From Cryptomeria japonica (lineage: Eukaryota; Streptophyta; Pinopsida; Cupressales; Cupressaceae), in NCBI RefSeq assembly GCF_030272615.1, contig NC_081408.1, positions 302,843,450-302,907,449 of the forward strand: a DNA stretch of 64,000 nt, given 5' to 3'. Below are positions 1 through 11,760 of the stretch, piece by piece. Position numbers and translations under genes: made by a program. Under the pieces are notes generated by a model. The model was not told the origin of the DNA and searched no databases. It was given only the letters and a program-made list of their open reading frames with translations. Positions within the stretch are counted from its first letter, which is position 1, and the number at the start of each line of letters is the position of its first letter.

Positions 1-165
1 TTGGGGCCAATTTCTTGCTGGCCTCTTGTTGTCCCTTTCTCTGCTGCTGGTTTTTTTGCTGGTCTTTTGTAGCTGTCTTGTTTTGTTTCCTTCTTGGCTA
101 TCTATTGAATGTAATCGGGTTTTGAGTCCCTTAAAACCTATTTTTACTTAATCAAAAACTTCTCT
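1..165 (+). other. Possible 3' tail of a retroelement running off the left edge
   Basis: A T-rich stretch ends with GTAATCGGG, TTTTGAGTCCC and TTAAAACC blocks and a short A-rich end near 150-165. This resembles the 3' ends of plant LINE-like transcripts. The opposite-strand LINE-1 RNase H region ends just to the right, near 170. No protein domain is visible, so this is a weak assignment from texture and position; it could equally be unrelated flanking DNA. Confidence 0.25.
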
Positions 166-169
166 AAAG

Positions 170-2738
170 TTTGAGAATCTTCTTGGGAGAGATGCATTTA
201 GATGTTGAGAGACCCATTTAGCCAAACCATCAACCACAATGTTCCACAAATATAGGATAGAAGGAAATAGGGTTTAAAAAAACATTGAGATGAAGAATCA
301 ACATGGCCACCAAGGCTAAATGTCAATTCACACCATCCACCCTTTTCTCATTTAGCATATCCATCACAACTCATGAATCCAACTCAAAAATAATCTTTTT
401 CTAACCTAGGGGACAACCTCTTTCCAAAGCTAAAAGAATAACAAGAGCTTCCATGAAATTATTGACTTGCTACCCTTTATAAGTAGAAAAGAGAAACAAG
501 ACGGTCCCAAAGAAATCTCTCCCAATACTTCCTATCCCAACATGCCCAAGACCCCCCCTAGAAGATCCATCAATGTTAATCTTTAGGATTCCAAAAGGAG
601 GAGGAAGCCATTGACCTTCCCATTGAATCTTCCTTTTATAAAAACAACATATCATTGGCTTAGAAGTTTTATGACCTTCCCCAACAAGGTTCAAGTTCTT
701 GATTACAACCAGATAATTATGATTTATAATAATAGAAAGATCACACTTTGTATATATGGTCTCATGTAGCATACAAATAATTCACTACCACAATTGATGC
801 ATCATCATTTTGTTGTCCAAAAAAATCCTTTGATTTCCTTCCAACTAAAGTTACTAAATAATGAAAGTGGGACCAATTTCCCAAGCCAAATGAAGAAAGG
901 AAGTCTATGTAGGAGGCCTTCCCATATTACTCCAAAACTCAACTTGAGACAACTCATAAACACAAGCCTGATTCCAGTCCTCCCACCATACATGCCAAAT
1001 CTCTCTAGAGAACAAACATTGAAAAAATATATGTGAGGACAATTACTCACTCTTTTTGCAAAGAAAACAAAAAGAACCATGGAAGCCTCTTTTATGTAAA
1101 CTCTCCCAAGTAAGTAATCTATTATACACCACTAGCCACAATAAGAAATTACATTTAGGCCAATCAAATTTATTCCACTCCTATTTCCACCAAGGAATGC
1201 CAACCCTCCCATAAGTATACCTATCCCATTCAAGATAGCTTGAAGAAAATGAGAACTTTCCTTTCAAATTAGGACCCTAGGTAAGAACATCCCTTTCCTA
1301 CAAAGAATTACAAACTCTTTCTACCAAAATCCTAGCAAAGTCTTGTTGATCTGCCTCTAAACCCCCTAGTGGCCACTCTTAGGGATCCTTCCATCTATAT
1401 AGCTCCACCTAACCCCATGGGGGATTCACTTAGTGAAACTAAGTTATAGTATGTGCATTAATGGAATACTAAAGAATCCCCCTATTTTCAAAACATATTT
1501 CCCTAAACTCCTTTTTTTCACCCTCTCCCAATACACAAGTTGAATTAAAAGCCCCATATTTTCACCAGATATTGCTTTTTTCATAGTCTGAATTAAAAGC
1601 CCCCCTATTTTCACCAGTAGGCAATATATTGTACCCTCATTTTTGGGATATTAAACCCCCCAATATGAATGCATGTGATATAATATTGCCTAGCCATTGA
1701 AGCCCCCATGCCTAACCCAAGAATTGAATTGCTTTGAAATCTTTGACCCTACTCTACCCAGCTTCTAAAAAATTATTGCATGGGAATTGTAACTATGAGA
1801 AAATTGATATGATAGGAGGTGACCATCCCAAGAATCATACCAAAAAAGAACATCAAATCCCCTATTATAGATCCATAAAAGTCCCTACTAAATTAACTTA
1901 GCACCCCTTTAAGAGTATCCCAAATTATAGAACCCTTGCCAACTAGGTTGCACTGAGGAACATAGTTATTGTCCACTCCCCTCAAATACTTATAAGTTAT
2001 AATTTTAGCCCAATCTCAATCCTGGTTAATACACCACCTCTAAAACAACTTAATAGCCAAGACCTAACCACTAAGGCCCATTGGATGAAGCTAAGAGAGA
2101 CCATTGGATTCCTTAATGAAATTCAATGAAGAAATATACACAAAGCACTTATAAATGGGAAGGGCTTGGATGGCCAATTCAAAAGAATCATTCTCCCAAT
2201 AGTTGAGAGCCACCTACGAGTCTAATGGCCAACCCTCCTATGAAACCTAACTAACACCTCCTACAAAAATCTCATAGGAAAGGAACTCAAAACAATGGGA
2301 ATGCCAATATAGACAAAATGAAGAGTTCCTTTCTAGAATATAAGAATGCCATAAATCCCAATTTGAATAAGATGAGGAGTATTGAAGAAGAAAATAAAAG
2401 ACTTATTAATCTATTTCCTAGAGGTATTTAAGTAGATATCCAGACTCTTCCCTAATCTTACCACTTCATTGATTCTGGAAAGACCCATTAGAGTCATATC
2501 ATCCACAGACTATAGGTGGGAGGGAGGAGGCAAGTTATTGCACCAACCCCAACCCTCAATCAAACCTTGATTCACCCTAGCTTTAAAGAATCTTCCCAAC
2601 CCTTCAACCATTAAAATGAATAGATAGGTATATAGGGGATCTCCTTGTCAAAGGCCTCTAGAAGTGCTAAATAACTCTAAAGGATCACTATTGATAAGAA
2701 CAACAAATGAAGAAGAAGTGACACAACACATGACCCAA
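170..2738 (-). pseudogene. LINE-1 ORF2, 3' portion: end of RT, zf-RVT, RNase H
   Basis: This is the downstream third of a plant L1-type LINE ORF2, which copies LINE RNA into DNA at a nicked target. Reading leftward on the minus strand, an RT segment with SRGLRQGDPL lies near 2,620-2,660, followed by an SVDDMTLMG active-site block near 2,480-2,510. A Cys/His-poor zf-RVT segment follows at 805-1,100. An RNase H type-3 segment (PPPFGILKINIDGSSRGG) lies at about 560-620 and decays to about 190. Stops and frameshifts are frequent, so it is dead. The frame breaks at 2,738 against copia-B. About 90 residues of RT expected between this part and 10,145 are absent from both sides. Confidence 0.82.
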
Positions 2739-3959
2739 TTAAAGATTACAAACACATTGCTAGATGTGACCCGGTTAAGGGATTTCCCTCAGATCTGTTA
2801 GGATCTTCACTTTGTTAGAAGTGACCTTGTTAAAGGATTTCAAACACTCATTTAGAATGTTACCTTGATAGAGGGTTTACATATAAGACTGTTAAGTCCA
2901 CTCGGTTAAGAGATTTTCTGTCACTTACAAAATAACAATAATAAAAATCTATTTGCAACTTCACATCTAAAATGCTAAAGCAGATTCTTATTTGCTCAAA
3001 ACAATCTAGTCATAGTACTTATCTTGTCCCTCTGGTGGGCTCTCTACTCTGTTATTCAAATAGGTCTTCAAGCTTCTATGCTCGGTAATCACTATGTAGC
3101 ATCCCTGTGCATACACTTGCCCACATACATTGTTTATTAACAATTCCTTATTTATAAACAATTGCTAACCACTAAATCTCCTTGATCACATTTCCCATGA
3201 TCAATCTTAGCCATCAGATCTTCAAACTTGACCAGGTTCAATGTATCCTTCCAATCTAAAAATGTTTTACGTTACCTCGGGACTTGCATTCCTATCTTGG
3301 AACTTTCACAAGGTTATTATGGTTCAATCTGTGCTGTAGCTCTTCCTGTTGATTTTCCTTTGCCATAGATCCTTAACAAACTTCATGCATGACATACCAA
3401 TTATTTATACATCTCCAGCTAATCATTGTCCTTCATTAAATAATGCTTTTATCCATCCAATGCGCACTGTCATAACTCGGTTGCAACTTGGTAAATACTA
3501 AACTTTATTCGGTAGACATTTCACCTTCATTAACTGATATCGATAACCTTAGGGTTTACTGACTAGGTTCCTTAGGGTTTACCAACTAAGTTCTTTGCTT
3601 GGTTGCATAGTATAGTATTAACCTTACGATCAACAACACATGTAGGATATCAAAACAATCTAAACATCATGATCTCATCATTGTCTAACTCAGTAATAGT
3701 TGCCCATTGAATAAATTATTCCTCCCTTTATTCTTCACATTCTTTCTGTGTCTTTTATCGATATCTTAATTCTCTTCTAATCAATCTTCTCAAGATATGG
3801 CAACATCATACTAAATCAGATAATCAATTTCTTGACATCAATGACAAAATAATGTTATAAAGATAGTTATCATCCTTCTTCAGTTATATCAATAATCTTC
3901 AACAACCTTCTCAATATCCTTATTGAATATCAACAATCTTTCTTACTGTAATGCCAACA
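2739..3959 (-). repeat. 3' LTR of copia-B, truncated
   Basis: This is a direct repeat of 8,947-10,144. The inner edge is sharp: the LTR begins (minus strand) TGTTGGCATTAC next to the polypurine tract. The outer 282 bases, present at 8,665-8,946 in the other copy, are missing and LINE-1 sequence starts directly. A block of about 24 bases (CCTTAGGGTTTAC...) is tandemly duplicated near 3,547-3,595 in this copy only. A TATAAATAA box lies on the minus strand at 3,148-3,156. Confidence 0.92.
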
Positions 3960-3971
3960 CTCTCCCCCTTT
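3960..3971 (-). other. Polypurine tract of copia-B
   Basis: On the minus strand this reads AAAGGGGGAGAG and abuts the TGTTGG start of the 3' LTR. It is the expected plus-strand primer site for reverse transcription. Its position against the LTR edge supports both the element's orientation and the boundary call. Confidence 0.85.
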
Positions 3972-4423
3972 GTCATTGATGGCAAAACCAACAATTAAAT
4001 GGTAATACCAACAAGATATTCAAAGTGATTCGGATTCAGATTGCTGATAGACTTCTCCTATTATCCTTGATCTGTTGTCTTCTGAAGTCTTCTCCATTTT
4101 TGCAATCTACTCCCCCTATCATTAGTCTTCTTTTATTTTCATCATTTAGGGCTTTACCATGCAGTCAACCATTTAGTCTTCCAGCCATTTAGTCTTCTCC
4201 CCCTTTGACAACAATGCCAAAAAGTAAAAGATCTAAATCATGATTTCTTCCTCTGTGAAGTGATTTGCCTTGTTGTGTAACATCTCAGTCTCGATCAGAT
4301 CAACTTGTCTCTAGTCACTTTTTCCTACACACCTTTAGAAACCCTTATAAAGTGCATAAATCAACATCGATCCACACATAATATTCTATAGATTCATCAA
4401 ATTGATGCTTTCACCGAACTTGA

Positions 4424-5872
4424 TTAGTGAGTAGAAGATAGGGGTAGGACCCCTAACTTGCTTCTGAGATACTCAAAAGTGTCCCTTGGCAATGCCTTTG
4501 TGAAGATGTCTGCTAATTGCTCCTTTGAACTGATATATTCCAGCACAACTTTCTTCTCTTGAACTTCTTCTTTGAGATAGTGATACTTTATAGATACATG
4601 CTTTGTCTTAGAGTGCATTATTGGATTCTTTGAAATGTTAATGGCACTAGTATTATCACATAATATAGTTACTGGCTCGGTAACTTTCTCATTTATACCT
4701 TCCAATAGTTGTTTGATCCATGTTATATTGGTACAATTCAATGCTGTAGCAACATATTCAGCTTCTGCTGTAGATTGAGAAATACATCTTTGTTTCTTGC
4801 TAAGCCAACTTACTAGTCTTTCTCCCAAAAATAAATCTCCACCACTTGTGCTTTTCCTATCATCTATGTTGCCTACCCAATCAACATCAGTATAAACTTT
4901 TAAATCAAAATTATTCCTCTTTTCATATACTAACCCATAATCTTCAGTGCCTCTCAGGTATCTGAAAATTCTCTTGATTGCTGTCATATGGGTTTTCTTG
5001 GGATCTACAGAGAATCTTGCTACAATACCTACTGCATGTGCTATATCCAGTCTACTATGCACAACATATTGCAATTTTCCAATCATAGATCGGTAAAGTG
5101 TCTCATCAACAAATGCAGATTCATCATTCTTTGATAATTTACAATTAGTAGTCATAGGAGTACTTACTAGTTTAGAATCCTCCATTCCAAATTTCTTCAA
5201 GATTTCCTTTATATACTTGGATTGAGTAATGAAAATCTCATCTCTCATTTGCAATATCTGTAAACCTATAAAATACTTTATCTCACCAATTATTGACATC
5301 TCAAATTCTTTGCAAATTTCATTTCCAAAGTTCTTGCATAAGGAGTCATTACCACAAAATATAATGTCATCAACAAATATGGTTGAGATCAGTATTCCAT
5401 TTTCCTCATCTTTCTTCATGTACATATTGTTGCTTTCACTTGTCATTATAAAACCAATCTTGATTAAATAAGAGTGCAATCTTTCATACCATGCTCTAGG
5501 TACTTGTTTTAGACCATATAAGGCTTTGTTTAGTTTGCATACCTGATCTTTACTCCTGTCTTCAACAAATCCTTCAGGTTGTTCAATGGAAACTTCTTCT
5601 TCTAGTATACCATTCAAGAATACAGATTTAACATCCATTTGATATACCTTGAATTTTTTGAAAGCAGCATATTCCAACAATGTTCTTACTCCCTCAAGTC
5701 TAGCCACAAGTGCAAAAGTCTCACCATAATCTATTCCTTCTTCTTGAGCATAACCTTTGCAAACTAGTCTTGCTTTGTTGCGAATGACCTCACCTTTTTC
5801 ATTTAGCTTGTTTCTGAAAATCCACTTAGTACTGATTACATTTTTTCCTTTTGTCTTGGGTTTAGTGTCCAT
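4424..5872 (-). CDS. Copia-B reverse transcriptase-RNase H
   Basis: An open frame of 482 residues encodes the C-terminal half of a copia polyprotein, which makes element cDNA in cytoplasmic particles. RT spans about residues 10-250: the first catalytic Asp is in VYQMDVKS (about 80) and the active-site FVDDIIF is at 166-172. RNase H spans about 320-470: Asp in YTDVDW (about 329), Glu in STAEAEY (about 370), Asp in LCDNTSA (about 406) and Asp in LADIFTKAL (about 455). All expected acidic residues are present and there is no internal stop. The initial Met is not a true start, because the frame belongs to the gag-pol polyprotein. The preceding linker overlaps at 5,836-5,872 in another frame, so a frameshift separates this part from integrase. 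Confidence 0.93.
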   Translation of the reverse strand: MDTKPKTKGKNVISTKWIFRNKLNEKGEVIRNKARLVCKGYAQEEGIDYGETFALVARLEGVRTLLEYAAFKKFKVYQMDVKSVFLNGILEEEVSIEQPEGFVEDRSKDQVCKLNKALYGLKQVPRAWYERLHSYLIKIGFIMTSESNNMYMKKDEENGILISTIFVDDIIFCGNDSLCKNFGNEICKEFEMSIIGEIKYFIGLQILQMRDEIFITQSKYIKEILKKFGMEDSKLVSTPMTTNCKLSKNDESAFVDETLYRSMIGKLQYVVHSRLDIAHAVGIVARFSVDPKKTHMTAIKRIFRYLRGTEDYGLVYEKRNNFDLKVYTDVDWVGNIDDRKSTSGGDLFLGERLVSWLSKKQRCISQSTAEAEYVATALNCTNITWIKQLLEGINEKVTEPVTILCDNTSAINISKNPIMHSKTKHVSIKYHYLKEEVQEKKVVLEYISSKEQLADIFTKALPRDTFEYLRSKLGVLPLSSTH

Positions 5873-7560
5873 GTGTCATTCTTCTTGATTTGATCAATTT
5901 CTTCTGTCATAGCATTTACCCAATCTTCACTGTTAAATGCCTCTTTCACTATTCTCGATTCAAATTCAGAAATCAAACATGTGTTCTGTCTTAGTTTGTT
6001 TCTTGTCATCACTGGATCATCTTTATCTCCTATAATCTGACTTGATGCATGATGTCTTCTGACATATTTGGCTAATATAGGCTCAGTAGGTTCTGTATGT
6101 TCTTCTTCATCACTCGGTAATTGGACATTATCTTCATTTTCTTCAGTAGCTTTCTCGGTAGGACTTCTCACTTGAACATAAACAAATTCTTCATAATCTT
6201 CTAGTTCTTTAGAATTTCCTTCATCATTTCTTTCCACAAATTCATCAATTTTCACATTTGCACTTTCCACTATTTTGTTAGATGATTTGATCAGACATTT
6301 AAATACTTTACTTCTAGAAGAATAACCAAGAAATGTTCCTTCTTCACTTTTCTGATCAAACTTTTCATTTCTGTCATCTTTGTGAACATAGCATCTACTT
6401 CCAAAGATTTTAAAGTAACTTACATTAGGTTTCTTGTCATACTAGATCTCATATGGTGTCTTCATAGTTCCTTTCTTCAGTTGAACTCAGTTCAGGGTGT
6501 AAACTTCAGTGCTGATTGCTTCTCTCCAAAATGTTTGAGGTACCCTCTTTTCTATCATTAGGGTTCTGGCACAATCCATAATTGATTTGTTTCTTCTCTC
6601 AGCTATCCCATTTTGCTAAGGTGTTCTCGATGCAGATACTTGCCTCTTTATACCATGCTCATTGTAGTATAAGTTAAATTCATCAGAAGTAAATTCTCCT
6701 CCTCTATCAGATCTAAGACATTTCAGTTGTCTTCCTATTCATTTTCAACTCTTGCCTTGTACTATTTGAACATTTGAAAAGCTTTTGATTTTTCTTTTAA
6801 AAACATAATTGACATCATCCTTGAGTAATCATCCACAAATAATATGAAATATTTATCACCATAATAACTTTGAACTTTCATAGGACCACAAAGATCAGTG
6901 TGTACTAGATCTAAAATTCCTTTAGAAGTGTAGGACTTACTTGTAAAGCTTGATCTTGTCATCTTACCCATCTGGCATCCTCGGCACATAGCATTCTCAG
7001 GGTTTTCAAGACTCGGTAGACCTCTTACTCGGTGCTTCTTACTTATTTTGATCAGATTATCAAAATTTACATGACAAAACCTTTTATGCCATAACCAGGT
7101 ATCGTCTATCTTTGCATAAAGACACTTGTTCCGAGTTGAGTCAAGATGAAATGTATTACCTTTTGTTTGTGTCCCGGTAGCAGCTAACTTTCCATGCTTG
7201 TCATGGAATTTGACAATTCCTTTTTGAAATTCTATTCGGTATCTTGTATAGTTTAGTTGTGCTACACTCAACAAATTGTATTTCAAACCTACAACCCAGT
7301 ATACATCATCACATTTAGCATTGTCAAGAAGTGTTATAGATCCTTTACCTTTCACTGGACATGGTGCATCATTACCAAATCTTACATAGCCTCCATCATA
7401 GTCTTCTAATTTAACAAACTTGTGTTTATCACCTGTCATATGATGTGAGCATCCGCTGTCTATGATCCAAGAATCATTATTATTTATGTGATATATGAGG
7501 GCTTTTTCTTCATAGCTTTATTCATTAGATCCATCTTTAATAGCCACATAAACAACTTCC
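5836..7560 (-). pseudogene. Copia-B protease, integrase and linker (broken)
   Basis: Going downstream on the minus strand, a retropepsin-like active site (SWIIDSGCSHHMTG) lies near 7,435-7,480. Next come the GAG-pre-integrase zinc-binding region (HKRFCHVNFDNL, then CRGCQMGK) and the integrase core with HTDLCGPM and FVDDYSR at 6,762-7,439. The rest of the core continues to about 6,300 (SDRGGEFTS near 6,700, IAERRN near 6,590) but is cut by stops. The acidic linker (NDEGNSKELEDYEE) occupies 5,836-6,270. The protease and integrase would process the polyprotein and insert cDNA; here several stops make the product non-functional. Confidence 0.85.
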
Positions 7561-7670
7561 TCAGTATTAGTTTCATCAGATTTGTCATCGTTGGATTCCT
7601 CATCTACTACTAGACATGTCTTTCTATCTCTCCTTCTGAAGTCTCAGTGTCATCTGTATTGGTTATCTTT

Positions 7671-8600
7671 CTACCTGTTATCTCGGTATTCTCTCTTTTC
7701 ACTAGATTCTTTGTTAGGGCAGTTAGAAGCCATATGTCCTATTTTATCACAATTGAAACATTTTAAAGGTAGCTTTCCTTTATACTTACCTTTTCCTCTC
7801 GGTAACCTTCTGGCTAATAATGCTTCAAATTCTTCTTGCTTCTTGATTTCCTTATACAGTTTGTGCACTTTCTCCATGTTCATGCAAAATCTTTCACTTG
7901 CTCCAGTATGATCCCCTTCAGAGTACTTACTCATTCTATCATTGTAATCATCAGATTCACCAATATGAAAAGAACTGAATGCAGATTCTACTTTATTTAC
8001 CGAAGACCCACTGTTATCAAAATTACTTAACTCAAATGCATGTAGCTTACCAATAGTAGCATCCAAAGAAACTGGCATGTTAGGTACATACCTCAATTCA
8101 TTGATTGCAGAGACTTGAATAGCATAAGCTGGTAGAAGGGTTCTCAACAACTTACTTGTTATATACTTTTCTTCAATAGTTCCACCTACTCCTTTAATTT
8201 GATTGACAATCTCCTTTAGTCTTGTACTGTATTGGGTTATGTTCTTACCTTCATTCATCCTCATGGATTCAAGTTGTCCTCTTAGACTATCTACTTTGAA
8301 CATCTTCATCACCTCCATACATAGATATGAGCTTAGTCCACATTGCTTTTGCATCATTACAACCTTCTAGATCATTAAACTCTGAGTTGATCAATGTTGA
8401 TGTTATTTCAATCATAGCTTGAATATGTTCTAGCTTTGCCTTAATCTCTTCCAAGGTCATAGGGTTGGTGCTCGGTGCAATGTAATCATTCTCCAGATAA
8501 TATGTTGCATATTATTCAATTCCTGATAAATGTAGCTTCATCCTTTTCTGCCATGTGGAGAAACTTGACTTGTTCAGCTTCGGTGCATCCCTTTTATACA
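7671..8600 (-). pseudogene. Copia-B gag with CCHC zinc knuckle
   Basis: This is the capsid/nucleocapsid part of copia-B. A gag polyprotein segment of the UBN2 type (RMNEGKNITQYSTRLKEIVN, then ELRYVPNMPV) lies at about 8,050-8,290. A nucleocapsid knuckle CFNCDKIGHMASNC lies near 7,720-7,765, followed by a basic tail. The N-terminal part (TLEEIKAKLEHIQAMIE) is in another frame at about 8,380-8,460, so there is a frameshift near 8,320. The gag lies just downstream of the PBS, as expected. The true start codon cannot be fixed. Confidence 0.85.
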
Positions 8601-8650
8601 TCTTCAGATCTTTGCCTGAAGTACCTTAAACTTTTTTTTCGGAGTCCAAA

Positions 8651-8662
8651 TCTCTGATACCA
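8651..8662 (-). other. Primer binding site of copia-B
   Basis: The minus strand reads TGGTATCAGAGA, one base off the initiator-Met tRNA complement TGGTATCAGAGC used by most plant copia elements. It sits two bases inside the 5' LTR edge. Confidence 0.85.
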
Positions 8663-8664
8663 AT

Positions 8665-10144
8665 TGTTAGTTCTGATACTAAACGTAAAGTACAAATGCC
8701 AATAGCTAACAAGATGAGAGTGGAAGGGTGAATCATACAAACTTAAACTTCCATAAAATCAATAGATTCAACCTCGGTAACTTATACTTCAACAACTTAA
8801 CCAAAAACTGCTAAACATACAAACTTATGAACACATAATCATAATAACACTCATAACACTAGATTTAACGTGGAAACCACTATGGGATTTAAGACCCACT
8901 AAGAAATATACTCTTCTAGAGTATGCTCGGTTAAAAGCAAATCATGTTAAAGATTACAAACACATTGCTAGATGTGACCCGGTTAAGGGATTTCCCTCAG
9001 ATATGTTAGGATCTTCACTTTGTTAGAAGTGACCTTGTTAAAGGATTTCAAACACTCATTGAGAATGTTATCTTGCTAGAGGGTTTACATATAAGACTGT
9101 TAAGTCCACTCGGTTAAGAGATTTTCTGTCACTTACAAAATAACAGTAATAAAAATCTATCTACAACTTCACATCTAAAATGCTAAAGCAGATTCTTATT
9201 TTCTCAAAACAATCTAGTCATAGGACTTATCTTGTCCCTCTGGTGGGCTCTCTACTCTGTTATTCAAAGAGATCTTCAAGCTTTTGTGCTCGGTAATCAC
9301 TTTTTAGCATCCTTGTGCATACACTTGCCTGCATATATTGTTTATTAACAATTCCTTATTTATAATCAATTGCTAACCTCTAAATCTCCTTGATCACATT
9401 TCCCATGATCAATCTTAGCCATCAGATCTTCAAACTTGACCAGGTTCAATGTATCCTTCCGATCTGAAAACATTTTACCTCACCTCAGGACTTGCATTCC
9501 TATCTTGGAACTTTCAAAAGGTTATTGCAGTTCAATCTGCGTTGTAGATCTTCCTGCCTATTTTCCTTTGCCATAGATCCTTAACAAAATTCATGCACAA
9601 CATACCAATCATTTATACATCTCCAGCTAATCATTGTCCTTCATTAAATAATGTTTCTATCCATCTAATGCGTACTGTCATAACTCGGTTACAACTCGGT
9701 AAAGACTAAACTTTACTTGATAGACATTTCACCTTCATTAACTGATATCAATAACCTTAGGGTTTACCGACTAGGTTCTTTGCTTGGTTGCATAGTATAG
9801 TATTAACCTTACAATCAACAACATATGTAGGATATCAAAACAATATAAACATCATGATCTCATCATTGTCTAACTTGGTAATAGTTTCCCATTGAATAAC
9901 TTATTCCTTCATTTATTCATCACATTCTTTCTGTGTCTTTTATCAACATCTTAATTCTCTTCTAATCAATCTTCTCAAGATATGGCAACATCATACTGAA
10001 TCAAATAATCAATTTCTTGACATCAATGACAAAATAATGTTATAAAGATAGTTATCATCCTTCTTCAGTTATATCAATAATCTTCAACAACCTTCTCAAT
10101 ATCCTTATTGAATATCAACAATCCTTCTTACTATAATGCCAACA
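8665..10144 (-). repeat. 5' LTR of copia-B, complete
   Basis: This 1,480-base LTR runs TGTTGG...CTAACA on the minus strand. It matches 2,739-3,959 over about 1.2 kb with scattered substitutions and small indels. It carries the element promoter: a TATA-like AT-rich box on the minus strand near 9,357-9,365, at the position of the TATAAATAA in the other LTR. LINE-1 RT sequence begins at 10,145. Confidence 0.92.
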
Positions 10145-10794
10145 TTATTTTATAGACCACATTATATAGAGCTAAAGGTCTAAAGAAATCCAAAGAATTT
10201 GCCCCTTCTCTTTTAGGAATAAGAGAAAGGAATGTAAAATTTATGGCTCTTAGCATCTATTTATTTCTTTGTGATTTCTGCACTACCTCCAAAAGATCCA
10301 ATTTGATAGTCTCCTAAAACACCTAGTAATATTCTATTCGAAAACCATCCAGGGTAGAATCTTTTATTTTCTTCATCAGGAATACAACCTCTTCCAATTC
10401 AATCAAAGAAGTGGGTATACTAAGAGATTTATTTATCTTGTGAGAAATAGGAGATGGGATGAGATCAATAATAGAGATTTCATCATCTCTAGTAGGAGGA
10501 GAATCCTAAAAAAAAAAGCTCAAAAAGAAATGAAGCCTCCTTCAACATCTCCCTAGAGGAAGAAAGTTGAAGCCCCTCATAAGACCTAAGAGAAGTAATT
10601 ATATTTCCATTCTTTTACCTTTAATAGAGTTGTGAGAAAAAGGTAATCTTTCTATCCTCTTCCCCACAACTCCCATTCCTCTAGCTCCTTCATAGTCATA
10701 GACTCTTTTGTACAAGTTTAATTAGTTAGACCACAATCTCTAATTTGGTAGGTAATGGTATCCAAACAATTTTGACCATTCACTCAAGCCACAA
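10145..10794 (-). pseudogene. LINE-1 ORF2, middle portion: linker and RT N-terminus
   Basis: This small island of LINE-1 lies between copia-B and element A. Minus-strand reading gives the pre-RT linker (ITSLRSYEGLQLSSSREM) near 10,540-10,600. Next comes the RT entry region (LDGFRIEYY, a decayed GPDGFPIEFF) near 10,330-10,355, and then the LIPKREGANSLDFFRPLALY block near 10,155-10,225. It stops at NVVYKI against the copia-B LTR. Frame and order agree with the parts at 22,669-24,700 and 170-2,738, so the three pieces were one LINE. Several stops show it is inactive. Confidence 0.8.
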
Positions 10795-11132
10795 ATTATC
10801 TCCATTTGATTTCTTTTCATTTTTTTAATTCTTTTTTCCCAATTAATTCCTTTTTTTGTGATTTAATGGCAAACTGATTTAGTTAATTGAATATGCTAGG
10901 ATTGTTAATAAAATAAATAAGATAATTGTTTAAAAATGATTTACTTGAAATGATCAATTAATTAAATATTTATTTAATTAATTCAGAGTGATTAATTTGC
11001 CATGTGATATTAATGATTTAAGAAATTAATTGTGTGCTCAAGATTAATTTTAATTGCCTTTGGTTAGGACCTTGGTGATGAAATTGAGACTAGGGGGCCT
11101 TTGGTTTAGACGATCATTTTTAGGGTATTACA
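10795..11132 (-). repeat. 3' LTR remnant of element A
   Basis: This matches 22,312-22,668 closely over 338 bases. The inner edge is TGTAATACCC on the minus strand next to the PPT. The outer part of about 680 bases, present in the 5' LTR, is missing and LINE-1 sequence begins directly, so no target duplication is visible. Confidence 0.85.
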
Positions 11133-11145
11133 TTTGCCCCTCTTT
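11133..11145 (-). other. Polypurine tract of element A
   Basis: On the minus strand this reads AAAGAGGGGCAAA and abuts the TGTAATACC start of the 3' LTR. It fixes the element's orientation as minus, independently of the PBS at the far end. Confidence 0.7.
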
Positions 11146-11189
11146 GAATTAATGTGCAAGTAGCGCATTGATTCAAAGAACAATTGATG

Positions 11190-11760
11190 TCTAGGAGATA
11201 CTAGTTCTGAACTTGATTGATCATGAACAAGATGAAGGGTGAGGTATTCAGTTTGTTTTGAAGTGATGAAATTGAACAAATTTGATTACAACGATACCAA
11301 TCCTGAACATGATTGAACTGGGACTGATGAAGAGAAAAGATACTGAACTCGAACTTGATGGATCAAGAAGCAGATCTTATTGATCTAGAACTTGATTGAA
11401 CTAGACATAGTGAGCGAAGATAAATCTGATCTTGAACTTGATGGATCAAGACACGATGGGCAAAGATAAACTATTCAGCTTGATTTGATGTGATGAAACT
11501 GAACACCTACTTAGATTGAATGTGTGATCAAAGATACTCTTTAAACCCTTGATTGAGTTTAAATGAATAATCAACTTGATGAAAAGCGATGAAAGTGATT
11601 AACGTTAAGAGACTGATTCAGATGAAGACAATATCAGCTTGATTTGATGCAACAAAACTGATATGCCCCTAGAGATTGATTTGATTCAGATGATTGAGAA
11701 ATATTAACTTGATATGAAGTGATGAAGTTGAGATGTCCTAGCGATAAGGTCTTGTTTGAT
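11190..11760. repeat. Degenerate repeats beside the element A 3' LTR
   Basis: Short units recur irregularly: GAACTTGATTGATCA, GAACTTGATGGATCAAGA, CTTGATTTGATGTGATGAAACTGA and similar, with spacings of roughly 40-100 bases. They lie directly upstream of the PPT in element orientation. In Ogre-type Tat elements this 3' untranslated zone is known to be hypervariable and rich in tandem repeats. The unit length is unclear and the copies are diverged. No credible reading frame is present. Confidence 0.55.

Larger units (their letters stand above)
2739..10144 (-). mobile_element. Copia-B: Ty1/copia LTR retrotransposon inserted in LINE-1
   Basis: This is a minus-strand copia element. Order along the element: 5' LTR (8,665-10,144), PBS, gag, protease, integrase, RT, RNase H, PPT, 3' LTR (2,739-3,959). 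The protease-integrase-RT-RNase H order defines Ty1/copia. The RT-RNase H block is one intact 482-residue frame; gag and integrase carry a few stops or frameshifts. The 3' LTR has lost its terminal 282 bases, so no target duplication can be seen. LINE-1 RT coding sequence flanks both sides. The long LTRs and general sequence style resemble copia-D. Confidence 0.93.
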
